From assembly GCA_030635145.1 (NCBI GenBank), contig DAOVZK010000006.1, positions 1 through 64,000 on the forward strand: 64,000 nt of DNA, in the 5' to 3' direction. Source of the stretch: Planctomycetota bacterium. Its GTDB lineage: Bacteria > Planctomycetota > Phycisphaerae > SM23-33. The notes under the pieces are model-generated. The model saw nothing but the letters and a program-made list of their open reading frames with translations, was not told where the DNA came from and did no database searches. The first letter of the stretch is position 1, and each line of letters starts with the position of its first letter. Positions 45,585-53,366 of this stretch are shown piece by piece. A program made the translations under genes and the position numbers.

Positions 45585-46337
45585 TTAATGTCCGTTAAAA
45601 AATACGACGAGCAGGTCCCAGCAGATGTGCGAGCAGACAGCTACGCCGAATCCGCGCCAGGCAAACAGTACGCCCCACCACATTCCCGCCAGCGCCAAAA
45701 ATACGACACTGCCCCACCGAATCGCCGCCGCCCCGTGCAGCTGCGCGCCGGACAAATGGCATAGCGCGAACAAAATTCCCGAAACCACAATCGCCCCCAC
45801 CACCACGCGGTTTTCTTTGCGTTTCATCGCGTCGGTGAAGATCAAAAGCGCGATGCTGATGAAGACCATGCGGAACAGAAATTCTTCGTATACCCCTGCC
45901 CCGACAGATTCCAGCACGCCGCGCAGCATGGGGTGACTTTGCTCGCGGATTTGCGCCGGTACGGGAATTTTGCCCGTCATCCAGTTTGCTGCGATCAGCG
46001 GAAGAATCGAAATCGCGCCTTCGACGACCATTCCGATTATGGCGGTGAAGCTGATGTGATGTTTGTGTTTCCCTCGCCCGAGATGCATGAGATGCTGCGC
46101 GAACAGCACGACGAGTATGACGATGGCGGGGAGAAATTTGCCAGCCACGCCCATCATCGAAAAGACGTAACGCAGATATTCCGGCACCAGCAGCGCGCTG
46201 CCGAGCTTTGCCGAAAACGCATGAAAAAACAGCAGCAACCCCGCCACCAGCACCAGTTGATTCAACGGCCGATGAACCTCAGCCCCATAGCTGTGGTCGT
46301 CGGGTGCGAAAACGCATTGGTCTTTTTCTCGTTTCAT
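45585..46337 (-). CDS. CPBP-family intramembrane metalloprotease
   Basis: This 250-residue membrane protein has the CPBP/Rce1-type signatures: VYEEFLFRMV (EExxxR), a downstream FALCHLSG (FxxxH), and HICWD near the C-terminus. Hydrophobic spans are visible from residue 25 on. Such proteases act in prenyl-protein or bacteriocin processing, or as self-immunity proteins, and the substrate here is unknown. The ATG overlaps the stop of the ComEA-like gene by four bases (ATGA), so the two are coupled. Confidence 0.85.
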   Translation of the reverse strand: MKREKDQCVFAPDDHSYGAEVHRPLNQLVLVAGLLLFFHAFSAKLGSALLVPEYLRYVFSMMGVAGKFLPAIVILVVLFAQHLMHLGRGKHKHHISFTAIIGMVVEGAISILPLIAANWMTGKIPVPAQIREQSHPMLRGVLESVGAGVYEEFLFRMVFISIALLIFTDAMKRKENRVVVGAIVVSGILFALCHLSGAQLHGAAAIRWGSVVFLALAGMWWGVLFAWRGFGVAVCSHICWDLLVVFFNGH

Positions 46338-46735
46338 TGGCGGGGGCTTTCTTTTCGTTCTGACGGGAAAATCAGATACTCGCGATTTTTCTTCACCGTT
46401 TTCGGCCCGATCCCGTGGATTTTTTCCAGGTCGGCTGGAACGTCAAACGCACCCACACCGTGCTGCTGGCGATATGCGATGATCGCTTCTGCCCTAGTCG
46501 GTCCGATTCCGCTTAGTCGCTGAAGTGCCGCCGCCGCCGCCGTGTTGGGATCGATAAATTCGCGAGCCGCCCGAACTTTGGCAGCGTCTGCATTTGGGTA
46601 TTTCTCAAACCAGCAACGATCAGATAGTCCAACCGCGGCGATCCCGATCCACGCTGCTCCGACAATCGCAATCACCGCACAGAGATTGGGCTTTGATAAC
46701 CCAACATCCAAGTATGTGTGCATTCGGTTTGCCAT
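46334..46735 (-). CDS. ComEA-like helix-hairpin-helix protein
   Basis: This 133-residue protein has an N-terminal membrane span (NLCAVIAIVGAAWIGIAAVGL), a short linker, then two HhH motifs: LQRLSGIGPTRAEAIIAYRQ and LEKIHGIGPKTVKKNREYL. IDPNTAAAAALQRL is the usual lead-in (IDLNTAS...). This is the layout of ComEA, the double-strand DNA receptor of natural transformation, though short HhH proteins of this kind also occur in hosts without competence. It lacks an SLBB domain. It overlaps the CPBP protease gene downstream by four bases. A copy of the TTAGAGC repeat lies upstream. Confidence 0.82.
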   Translation of the reverse strand: MANRMHTYLDVGLSKPNLCAVIAIVGAAWIGIAAVGLSDRCWFEKYPNADAAKVRAAREFIDPNTAAAAALQRLSGIGPTRAEAIIAYRQQHGVGAFDVPADLEKIHGIGPKTVKKNREYLIFPSERKESPRQ

Positions 46736-46760
46736 TATAGTTATGTTTCCGCGGTCTATC

Positions 46761-46906
46761 TAGAGCAGTTACGATTAGCTGGCTGCGTCCGCTTGCATCG
46801 GCCCGTACGGGTCTGCTTCGGCGTCCTTACAAGCCTCACATTTTGCCGCCCCCGTTGGGGGTCACTGACGCAGAAACTGTAAAATTGCAATCTTAAAATG
46901 CTCTAA
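46761..46906. repeat. TTAGAGC-family structured repeat, copy 2 (inverted)
   Basis: TAGAGCAGTTACGATTAG opens and GCAATCTTAAAATGCTCTAA closes the element. Read on the minus strand the core is GGACGCCGAAGCAGACCCGT-ACGGGCCGATGCAAGCGGACGC. The apical stem is ACCCGT/ACGGGC(C) in place of GGCATAG/CTATGCC in the other copies, so pairing is kept while sequence changes. The element ends directly at the stop codon of the GH10-like gene. Confidence 0.72.
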
Positions 46907-48412
46907 TCATACAAACTTGTTGCGTGCAGCCTTGAGAGTTTGCATTTCCGTCAGTGCCATTTTTGGTGTCATGTCACTCGCGCAAAGCCCGCCGTTAGGA
47001 AGATGATGCGGTGATCCGTCGCTTAAGTCGCGCCAGCAGAGGCTGTCGACGAACGGTTTGCTGGCGGCTACCTTGTATACCGCGTGCAGCCATTCTGCCT
47101 GTAGCCGCTGCGACCACATAGCGTGCCAGGCCCCGGCGTTTCGCGCATGGGCTGCGCCGCTCCAGGCGTCGTTGCGATTTCCGCGCACGCTTGACGGCAC
47201 TTGGCAGGCCGTCAAATGCAGCGTCTTGCCTTGTACCAAAAATTCGTCCATCAACGAACTGATCTGCATCAGATCGCGAGCATAGTACCCGTCGCAGGCG
47301 GCACCCATTTGCAGATGGATTCCGAACGCGTCGCATTGGACGTCGTTCTGGAAGGCCATGTCGGCGTAGAGCATCGGTGGGATGGTGCGTTGGTTTCGCG
47401 CGTAGTATTCGCCCCATGGATGCGCCAGGTCGATCAGCACGGTGCTGTCGGGTGCGAGTTTTTTGACGAACCGGCAGCACGTTCGGGTCAGTTCGGTGAT
47501 CTGCTCAAAGTTCAGATTGTACGAGTTAATCGCCGCCAGTCCGGAAACGACTTTCCACAGCTGCACCTTGCCGTCGTAACGCTCGATGACGCCCCGCAGG
47601 TGGTGGAAGATTCGTTTTTGCAGTTCGTCGAAATCGTTCCGCCAAAACGCCAGCCATTCCGGTAGAAACCCGTCCTCGAAGCTAAGCAGCGGCCCGGCGT
47701 GAACGGGAACGTTTTTTTCCGTCGCCCAATCAATCCAGCTGTCGACTTCTTCGAAGCGAAATTGCGTTTCGGCCGGTTCGACGTTGGCCCAGATTATTGG
47801 AACCGAAACGAAATTTGCCGACTCGCTGATAATTTCACCCCCGGTCGTGATATCCGCGCTTGGGTTGACCATGATTCCGAGTGTCGGCTTTGGTTTTCCT
47901 AACCGCACGCGTTTTTTTGTCAGCAGCTCGGCGTGGAACAGCGCCATTTTTTCACCGAACAGCATTGCTTTGTTCAAGACGTCGTCGGCGATGACCGACC
48001 CGGCCGCGGGGTCGGCGGCGCTGGTGTTTAATGCCTCTATGAACCCCGCCGTGATCGCGCGAAATTCGTTATTCAACCCCTCGGATGTTTTGGTGTCGAA
48101 CAGGCCCCAGTCTTCGCGCTTTTGATAGAGTCGCATGATTTGCCCGCGGGCGAGTTCGAGGTTCAGCGAGTATGGTTTGGCTCGCGGAGTTAACCGCGTC
48201 GTCGATAGCAAGTACACCCCGCAGCTGTTTGTCGCCCACAGCACCGCCAACCCGCTGGGCCCGCTGGTGTTTTTTACGCAGGTAATTTCGTTGCCCTCGC
48301 AAAGCAGGTCGGCACGCAGGGGGATTGCGTCCTGTCCGAACACATACGATCCAGACAGGTCGACACTTTTGGCGGGGGCACCGTGTTTATAAGCTTCAAA
48401 CTTCAACATCAT
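46907..48412 (-). CDS. GH10-fold protein without catalytic glutamates
   Basis: This 501-residue protein has an N-terminal beta domain of about 170 residues, then a TIM barrel that follows family 10 xylanases strand by strand. VPIIWANVEPAETQFRFEEVD matches the ENEMKWE...EP...F.F...D region, VPVHAGPLLSFEDGFLPEWL the GHTLVWH...P.W region, and CDAFGIHLQMG the DAIGIQ.H region. In strand 4, where WDVVNE carries the acid/base Glu, it reads LWKVVSG. In strand 7, where TELD carries the nucleophile, it reads LTACQV. Both catalytic Glu are missing, so it should not hydrolyse glycans by the retaining mechanism; a binding or altered role is inferred. No signal peptide is visible. Confidence 0.68.
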   Translation of the reverse strand: MMLKFEAYKHGAPAKSVDLSGSYVFGQDAIPLRADLLCEGNEITCVKNTSGPSGLAVLWATNSCGVYLLSTTRLTPRAKPYSLNLELARGQIMRLYQKREDWGLFDTKTSEGLNNEFRAITAGFIEALNTSAADPAAGSVIADDVLNKAMLFGEKMALFHAELLTKKRVRLGKPKPTLGIMVNPSADITTGGEIISESANFVSVPIIWANVEPAETQFRFEEVDSWIDWATEKNVPVHAGPLLSFEDGFLPEWLAFWRNDFDELQKRIFHHLRGVIERYDGKVQLWKVVSGLAAINSYNLNFEQITELTRTCCRFVKKLAPDSTVLIDLAHPWGEYYARNQRTIPPMLYADMAFQNDVQCDAFGIHLQMGAACDGYYARDLMQISSLMDEFLVQGKTLHLTACQVPSSVRGNRNDAWSGAAHARNAGAWHAMWSQRLQAEWLHAVYKVAASKPFVDSLCWRDLSDGSPHHLPNGGLCASDMTPKMALTEMQTLKAARNKFV

Positions 48413-48839
48413 AAAATCCAGGGCATAATTTTGCGTGATTGTAAACGCTAACGCCGTTTCGCCGCTCGATCTTTCGCGCTTTGACTATTCGGCCGCTGCA
48501 TTATAACTACAACTCGCCCCAAAAAGACACCCGCAACTCAAAACGAGGAAATTTTTCGTCGCCTTGCCAGAAAAAATCTGAGCGCAACCAAACCGGGCGT
48601 TAACACACATGGTTTATGTAGGGGAATTAGTCCTCACCGATTAAGGTAAAAAATTTATATATTTGTTCTTGACAATCTGAGCGATATTTGCGATGCTCGA
48701 TCTCAGGTATACCCGTTGTAAGCGCGTTATGTTTGTTCTTAGAGTCTACAGTTAGGGTTGACTTCACTTCACCAGATGTCGAAGTAGGGGCTTCCACCTT
48801 TTATCGTAACTTTCCGCAAGGAAGGGAAGGAGAATTTCT
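48413..48839. other. Divergent promoter region of the GH10-like and PEP-CTERM genes
   Basis: The 427 bp hold no gene. A TTGACA at 48669-48674 could be a -35 element for the PEP-CTERM gene, but no good -10 follows at the right distance. SD AAGGAG lies ahead of that gene. No dispersed repeat of the listed families is present. Confidence 0.4.
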
Positions 48840-49556
48840 ATGCAAAAGACAAGAACTTTTCTCGTTACGTTGTTTGTTGTATGTGCTTTAACTACCGTGT
48901 CTTGGGGCTGGACGCCCCTGCCAGCCGTCACTCATTATAACATGGCCACAAGAGTTTTGGACTACTCAACAATGGACGACTATGTCGATCAATTTGACGA
49001 TATGGGCTTGAATTACAACAGCATAGTTTCTTATGCTGCCAACGAACCGTCGGATCCACACATCGGGTATTCCGGGTTGTCCAATCAGTCCTATCTATCC
49101 TGGGACCTGAATAACGAACAGGTCGGGCGACTGATTCACTGCGCCAGCGACAACAGTGTCTCATCGCACTGGGGCATTGGTCCGTGGTGGAGTGAATTTG
49201 CCATTGAGGGCAAAGCGGCTACAATGTCGGGACCGGCAATGAGTTCCCCGTTTACTGGGACATATTCACAGAAAATGTCGGCGTTCTATTCCGCCCAGGT
49301 GTCACTTAACAACACCTATACCGCCTGGTTTAACACCCAGTGGTGGCCAACCTTTGCCCCAACCAGTTACGTAAACACGGGTTTGTTAAATGGGATGCGA
49401 ATGACCGAAGCTGTACTCATCGCATTTTTCGATTATCACCTGCAGGAAAGTGCAATGGCACCGGCGGGTTCGCCTGTTCCGGAACCGGCAACGCTTGCGT
49501 TGCTTGGTGTTGGACTGGGAGCCTTGGCTGCCAAACGACGAAAACGTAAGAAGTAA
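48840..49556 (+). CDS. PEP-CTERM protein with zinc-phospholipase-C-like pattern
   Basis: This 238-residue exported protein has a signal peptide (TFLVTLFVVCALTTVSWGW) and a C-terminal sorting signal: VPEPATLALLGVGLGALAA, then RRKRKK. The middle carries a spaced His/Asp/His pattern, LIHCASDNSVSSHWG, followed by WWSEFAIEG. This is the HxxxDxxxxxH...E arrangement of zinc-dependent phospholipase C and S1/P1 nucleases. THYNMATRVLD at residue 31 fits the other N-terminal zinc His, right after the probable mature Trp (WTPL). The fold is an inference from spacing. The exosortase system that anchors it is not in this window. SD AAGGAG precedes the ATG. Confidence 0.75.
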   Translation: MQKTRTFLVTLFVVCALTTVSWGWTPLPAVTHYNMATRVLDYSTMDDYVDQFDDMGLNYNSIVSYAANEPSDPHIGYSGLSNQSYLSWDLNNEQVGRLIHCASDNSVSSHWGIGPWWSEFAIEGKAATMSGPAMSSPFTGTYSQKMSAFYSAQVSLNNTYTAWFNTQWWPTFAPTSYVNTGLLNGMRMTEAVLIAFFDYHLQESAMAPAGSPVPEPATLALLGVGLGALAAKRRKRKK

Positions 49557-49565
49557 TTCAGTAGC

Positions 49566-49726
49566 TAGAGTGGTTCTTGAAAGTTCTTTCGTTTTAGGCG
49601 CCAGCGAGAGCGTCGCTGACAAGGACGGCGAAACAGGCATAGTGAGCTATGCCGATGCAGCCGGACGCTGTCAGGGTCGCTCGCAGCCAGCATCAAACGG
49701 AAAAGACTTTTGAGAATCGCTCTAAA
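49566..49726. repeat. TTAGAGC-family structured repeat, copy 3
   Basis: The left end, TAGAGTGGTTCTTGAAAGT, and the right end, ACTTTTGAGAATCGCTCTAA, match as inverted repeats at about 14 of 18 positions. The core has GGACGGCGAAACAGGCATAG-TGAG-CTATGCCGATGCAGCCGGACGC. It lies in the same orientation as copy 1 and sits between the PEP-CTERM gene and its terminator. Confidence 0.75.
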
Positions 49727-49744
49727 CTGAATACGTGAATAAAA

Positions 49745-49792
49745 AACCGGGGACAGTCATCCGCAATGGAAGGCTGTCCCCGGTTGTTTTTT
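49745..49792. terminator. Strong bidirectional terminator
   Basis: AACCGGGGACAG and CTGTCCCCGGTT are a perfect 12-bp stem around a 17-base loop, with TTTTTT after and AAAAAA before. It sits between the convergent PEP-CTERM and transketolase genes and would serve both. Confidence 0.92.
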
Positions 49793-49807
49793 GATATCTT
49801 GTAGCGT

Positions 49808-50761
49808 CTACGCTTTGCGTTTTAGGATTGCTTGGCAGGCTTCGGTGATGTGTTTCGGCCCGAAGCAGTGCTTGTCGAACAAGTAACCCTCGGTGGCCAC
49901 TTCACCGAACTGGTCGTTGATGCCCAATCGCTGAATCGGAACCGGATAATTCTCGCCGAGCGCTTCGCATACCGCGCTGCCCAGCCCACCGACGATGTTC
50001 TGGTTTTCGACCGTTACGACCGCGCCGGTTTTCTTCGCCGATGCGACTAGCGCTTCGATATCCAGCGGTTTTACCGACGGGCAGTGCAGCAGATCCACAC
50101 CCACACCGTTGGCGGACAGTTCGTCGGCGACATCGCGTGCGAACTTCGTCATGAAACCCGTCGACACGAGCGTCACGTCGGAACCTTCGCGAAGCACGAC
50201 AGCCTTACCCGGTGTGAAGGTGGCGTTGTCGTCGAAAATTTTGGGCAGTTTCGGGCGAACCAACTGCATGTAGGCCGGCTGATCGGAAGACGCCATCTGG
50301 CGCAACATCGCCCGCAATTCGTAAACGTCGCAGGGTGAGTACACGTGCATATTCGGCATGGCCCGCATGATCGCCAAATCCTGGAAGCACATGTGCGTTC
50401 CCCCGTTGGGGCCTTGCGTAATGCCCGGGGCAGTGCCGACGATTTTGACGTTGTTGTTCGCGTACGCCACCGAGATGGTGATCTGATCGTATACTCGCCG
50501 CGAGGCAAAGCAGCTGAAACTTGCACAGAAGGGAATCTTGCCTTCCAGCGCGAGGCCTGCACCGACGCAGATCATGTTAGCCTCGGCCACGCCGCACTCG
50601 ACGAAGTTGTCGGGATGCGCGTCGGAAACTTTCGGGACAGTGCCGGATGCTCTACCGAGGTCGGCTTCGAGGCACATCACGGCGGGGTTGGTTTCCATCA
50701 GTTCGTTGAGGGTTTGAGCGTAAACTGCTCGCATTTCCATTTCGTGTAATTCAGCCATCAT
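49808..50761 (-). CDS. Transketolase, C-terminal subunit
   Basis: This 317-residue protein corresponds to the pyrimidine-binding and C-terminal domains of transketolase: CLEADLGRASGTVPK, CGVAEANMICVGAGLALEG (the catalytic Glu of the PYR domain) and GPNGGTHMCFQDLAIMRA. The TPP-binding GDG domain is encoded separately by the gene at 50905, 143 bp upstream. Split transketolases of this type are common in anaerobes, archaea and many planctomycetes. Together the two subunits move two-carbon units in the pentose phosphate pathway. Start is ATG 50761 or 50758. Confidence 0.92.
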   Translation of the reverse strand: MMAELHEMEMRAVYAQTLNELMETNPAVMCLEADLGRASGTVPKVSDAHPDNFVECGVAEANMICVGAGLALEGKIPFCASFSCFASRRVYDQITISVAYANNNVKIVGTAPGITQGPNGGTHMCFQDLAIMRAMPNMHVYSPCDVYELRAMLRQMASSDQPAYMQLVRPKLPKIFDDNATFTPGKAVVLREGSDVTLVSTGFMTKFARDVADELSANGVGVDLLHCPSVKPLDIEALVASAKKTGAVVTVENQNIVGGLGSAVCEALGENYPVPIQRLGINDQFGEVATEGYLFDKHCFGPKHITEACQAILKRKA

Positions 50762-50774
50762 TCTACCTTTTTTT

Positions 50775-50903
50775 CAAGTTATCAGTTGTCAGTCATCAGT
50801 TATCAGTAAAACAAGAATGCTTCCTTGTAAGTGTCTTGTGTCAGCAATCTGTGGTGTAGCCTTTTCTTGCTGATCACTGACTACTGATAGCTGACAACTT
50901 CGT
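50775..50903. repeat. TTATCAGT-type dispersed repeat, copy 2
   Basis: CAAGTTATCAGTTGTCAGTC on one side and GACTACTGATAGCTGACAAC on the other form an imperfect inverted repeat around a core with CTTGCTGATCACTGA. The ends match the element at 36421-36533. It separates the two transketolase genes. Confidence 0.7.
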
Positions 50904-50904
50904 T

Positions 50905-51756
50905 TTAGTACGGAAGTTCGATGTCTGCGTTGCTCATCGCGCTGAGATATTTTTCGCGGGCGGCTTCGTCAGGAACTTTAATATTATGGCTGCCGATGGT
51001 GTTCTCGATTTCGCTGCAGCCTTTACCTTTAATCGTGTGTGCGATAATCATCGCCGGTTTGCCGGTGACGTTTTTTGCGGCGGTAAGCTTTTCGTACAGG
51101 TCGTCCCGGTTGTGTCCGTCCATTTCGAAGACTTCCCAGCCGAACGACTGCCATTTTTCCACCAACGGTTCCAGCCCTAGAATATCGTCGGTGAACCCGT
51201 CGATCTGCAGCTTGTTGTAGTCGGTGATGGCTACGAGGTTGTCGAGATTCTTGTGGGCGGCGAACATGGCGGCTTCCCAGTTTTGTCCTTCGTTGGTTTC
51301 GCCGTCGCCGATGATGCAGAAAACGGTGTGATTCTGCTTGTCGAGCTTGGCGGCCAGCGCCATTCCGCACGCCACGCTAAGGCCCTGCCCGAGCGAACCG
51401 GTCGTCGCATCGATACCGGGAACGGTGCGTTCATCGGCATGCGAGGGGAGTTTTGTACCGTCGGCGTTGAGCGTTGGGAGCCAGTCTTTCGGGAAATATC
51501 CCTTATACGCCAGGGCTGCGTACCACACCGGGGCACCGTGGCCCTTGGACATCACCAAACGGTCGCGGTTTGCCCACTTGGGGTTGCTCGGGTCGACGTT
51601 CATTACGCGGTAGTACAGCGTGATGAAGGTTTCAACGAGGCTCAGTGCCCCGCCGAGGTGGCCGGACCCTGCACAGCAGACCATGTCGGTGATCACGTAC
51701 CGCAGTTCTTCCGTCAGTAAATCGAATTTTTTCGCGTCAAATGCTTCGTTGTTCAT
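50905..51756 (-). CDS. Transketolase, N-terminal subunit
   Basis: This 283-residue protein carries the TPP pyrophosphate-binding domain: SGHLGGALSLVETFITLYY, DRLVMSKGHGAPVWY, GSLGQGLSVACGMALA and the TPP motif IIGDGETNEGQNWEAAM (GDG ... N). It pairs with the C-terminal subunit encoded downstream. The ATG at 51756 is chosen because AAGGAAAGG precedes it; the track start is nine residues longer. The 143-bp repeat-filled gap between the halves is unusually long for two subunits of one enzyme. Confidence 0.93.
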   Translation of the reverse strand: MNNEAFDAKKFDLLTEELRYVITDMVCCAGSGHLGGALSLVETFITLYYRVMNVDPSNPKWANRDRLVMSKGHGAPVWYAALAYKGYFPKDWLPTLNADGTKLPSHADERTVPGIDATTGSLGQGLSVACGMALAAKLDKQNHTVFCIIGDGETNEGQNWEAAMFAAHKNLDNLVAITDYNKLQIDGFTDDILGLEPLVEKWQSFGWEVFEMDGHNRDDLYEKLTAAKNVTGKPAMIIAHTIKGKGCSEIENTIGSHNIKVPDEAAREKYLSAMSNADIELPY

Positions 51757-51967
51757 CTTGCCTTTCCTTATGGAATTTTTCACTCATTCATGTTGATATC
51801 CTTGCTCTAGCAAGCCGAGCATTCTAACACGTAACCCCGCCAAATGACTACCCAAAATTTACGAGATTCCCGCGATTGATGTTCTGCGAAGCGCGGCGGG
51901 GATGTTGAGGAATATCCGGCAGAGCTTGCGGATTTTGTCGATTGCGACTACAATCCCCCGGATATTA

Positions 51968-52127
51968 AAATCGAAATCCGAATATCGCAATCCTAAACAA
52001 ATATGAAATTCGAATAGTAAAAATTCAAAACTATGGCAGAGAACGAATTGGTGTTTTCGTTTTGAATATTCAAAATTAGAACATTCGATATTGTTTCGCT
52101 TTTAGGATTTAAAGTTTCGGATTTAGA
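51968..52127. repeat. AT-rich dispersed repeat, copy 1
   Basis: The element, running from GAAATCCGAATATCGCAATC to TTTAGGATTTAAAGTTTCGG, aligns by eye with 60985-61137. Shared blocks include ATCCTAAACAAATA and GAACATTCGATATTGTTTCGC. Its ends are inverted relative to each other (AATCCTAAACA / TTTAGGATT). Confidence 0.75.
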
Positions 52128-52134
52128 TAGACCC

Positions 52135-52156
52135 GTAGGCCGGGTCTTGACCCGGC
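52135..52156. repeat. GTAGGCCGGGTC repeat, solo arm
   Basis: This 22-base hairpin arm is identical to the left arm of the element at 25846-25916 except for its first base. It follows the AT-rich repeat directly. Confidence 0.7.
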
Positions 52157-52182
52157 GGTCCCTTTTTTAGTTACGGAATTAT

Positions 52183-53250
52183 TTGATGATCGAAACGAAA
52201 GACACAATCATTGTCGGTATCGAAAGCAGCTGCGACGAAACCGCCTGCGCCGTTGTCGCCAACGGTTCGCGCGTGATGAGCAATGTCGTGGCGACGCAAA
52301 TTGACATGCACGCCCGCTTTGGTGGGGTGGTGCCGGAAATCGCATCGCGCGCCCACATCGAGGCCGTCAATACTGTCATTCGCGAAGCACTTGATACCGC
52401 GAATATAACGTCCAACGACGTTTCGAGTGTCGCGGTCACCCACCAGCCCGGGCTTATCGGGTCGCTGCTGGTTGGGTTGATGGCGGCAAAAACGCTTTCC
52501 TGGGTCTGGGACGTTCCGATTATCGGGGTCAATCACGTTTATGCCCATGCCTACGCGGCGGCGCTGGATTCGCAGCCCATCGAGTACCCAGCTGTCGCGC
52601 TGATTTGCAGCGGGGGCCATACAGCCCTGTACCATTGCGACGCCCCAACCGAAATGCAGCTGCTGGGTTCCACAATCGACGACGCAGCCGGCGAGGCATT
52701 CGACAAAGTCGCGTCGATTCTGGGGTTAAGTTACCCCGGTGGGCCGATAATCGACAAAACCGCTCGCGACGGGAATCCCGCAGCTGTGGCGTTTCCGCGG
52801 ACGCTGCTGAAAGGCCAATCGCTCGATTTTTCGTTCAGCGGGTTAAAGACGGCTGTGCTGTACCATATAAACGGTATCCCGGGGATGAAATCCACCGGCG
52901 CACCCGACGAGGCCCCGCGCGGGATCGAAAACTTCACCCCGCAGCAAATCGCCGATGTCGCCGCAAGTTTCCAGGCTGCCGTCGTCGATGTGCTGACGAT
53001 CAAAATTCGGCGCGGTGTGCAGCAGACCGGCGCGAAAACGATTATCCTCGGTGGTGGGGTGGCCGCGAATTCTGCCCTTCGCGACGGTGCGGAAAAACTC
53101 GCCGCCAAGCTATCGGCCCAGCTGCGAACCGCCCCGCTGAAATACTGCACCGACAACGCCGCCATGATCGCCGGGTTAGGATATCACTACCTTGCGAAAA
53201 ATCAGATTTCCGATCTTACCCTCAAGGCCACGCCCACCGTGCACATGTAA
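52183..53250 (+). CDS. tsaD: tRNA N6-threonylcarbamoyladenosine transferase TsaD
   Basis: TsaD transfers the threonylcarbamoyl group to A37 of ANN-decoding tRNAs, with TsaB, TsaC and TsaE encoded elsewhere. The 355-residue protein shows VGIESSCDETACAVV, GVVPEIASRAHIE, the metal-binding HVYAHAYAA, CSGGHTAL, the G-rich nucleotide site GLSYPGGPIID and LGGGVAANSALRD, all in the family order. Start ATG 52183 or the next ATG. A GC hairpin follows the stop. Confidence 0.96.
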   Translation: MMIETKDTIIVGIESSCDETACAVVANGSRVMSNVVATQIDMHARFGGVVPEIASRAHIEAVNTVIREALDTANITSNDVSSVAVTHQPGLIGSLLVGLMAAKTLSWVWDVPIIGVNHVYAHAYAAALDSQPIEYPAVALICSGGHTALYHCDAPTEMQLLGSTIDDAAGEAFDKVASILGLSYPGGPIIDKTARDGNPAAVAFPRTLLKGQSLDFSFSGLKTAVLYHINGIPGMKSTGAPDEAPRGIENFTPQQIADVAASFQAAVVDVLTIKIRRGVQQTGAKTIILGGGVAANSALRDGAEKLAAKLSAQLRTAPLKYCTDNAAMIAGLGYHYLAKNQISDLTLKATPTVHM

Positions 53251-53254
53251 TTTG

Positions 53255-53279
53255 CCCCGCATACGCCCGTTCGGCGGGG
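53255..53279 (+). terminator. Hairpin after tsaD
   Basis: CCCCGC and GCGGGG form a 6-bp stem five bases after the stop. The following ATTATTTG is only moderately T-rich, so termination is plausible but not certain. Confidence 0.45.
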
Positions 53280-53366
53280 ATTATTTGATTGAAACCGCGT
53301 GGGTTTGCTGCTAGTCTGCTCTGGTCAGATTTTTCGTAACGATTACGCCTGCGAGGAGATATGAAC

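Larger units (their letters stand above)
51757..52182. other. Intergenic region with AT-rich repeat
   Basis: The 426 bp between divergent transketolase and tsaD hold no gene. Most of it is the AT-rich repeat at 51968-52127 and one arm of the GTAGGCCGGGTC family at 52135-52156. Confidence 0.6.
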
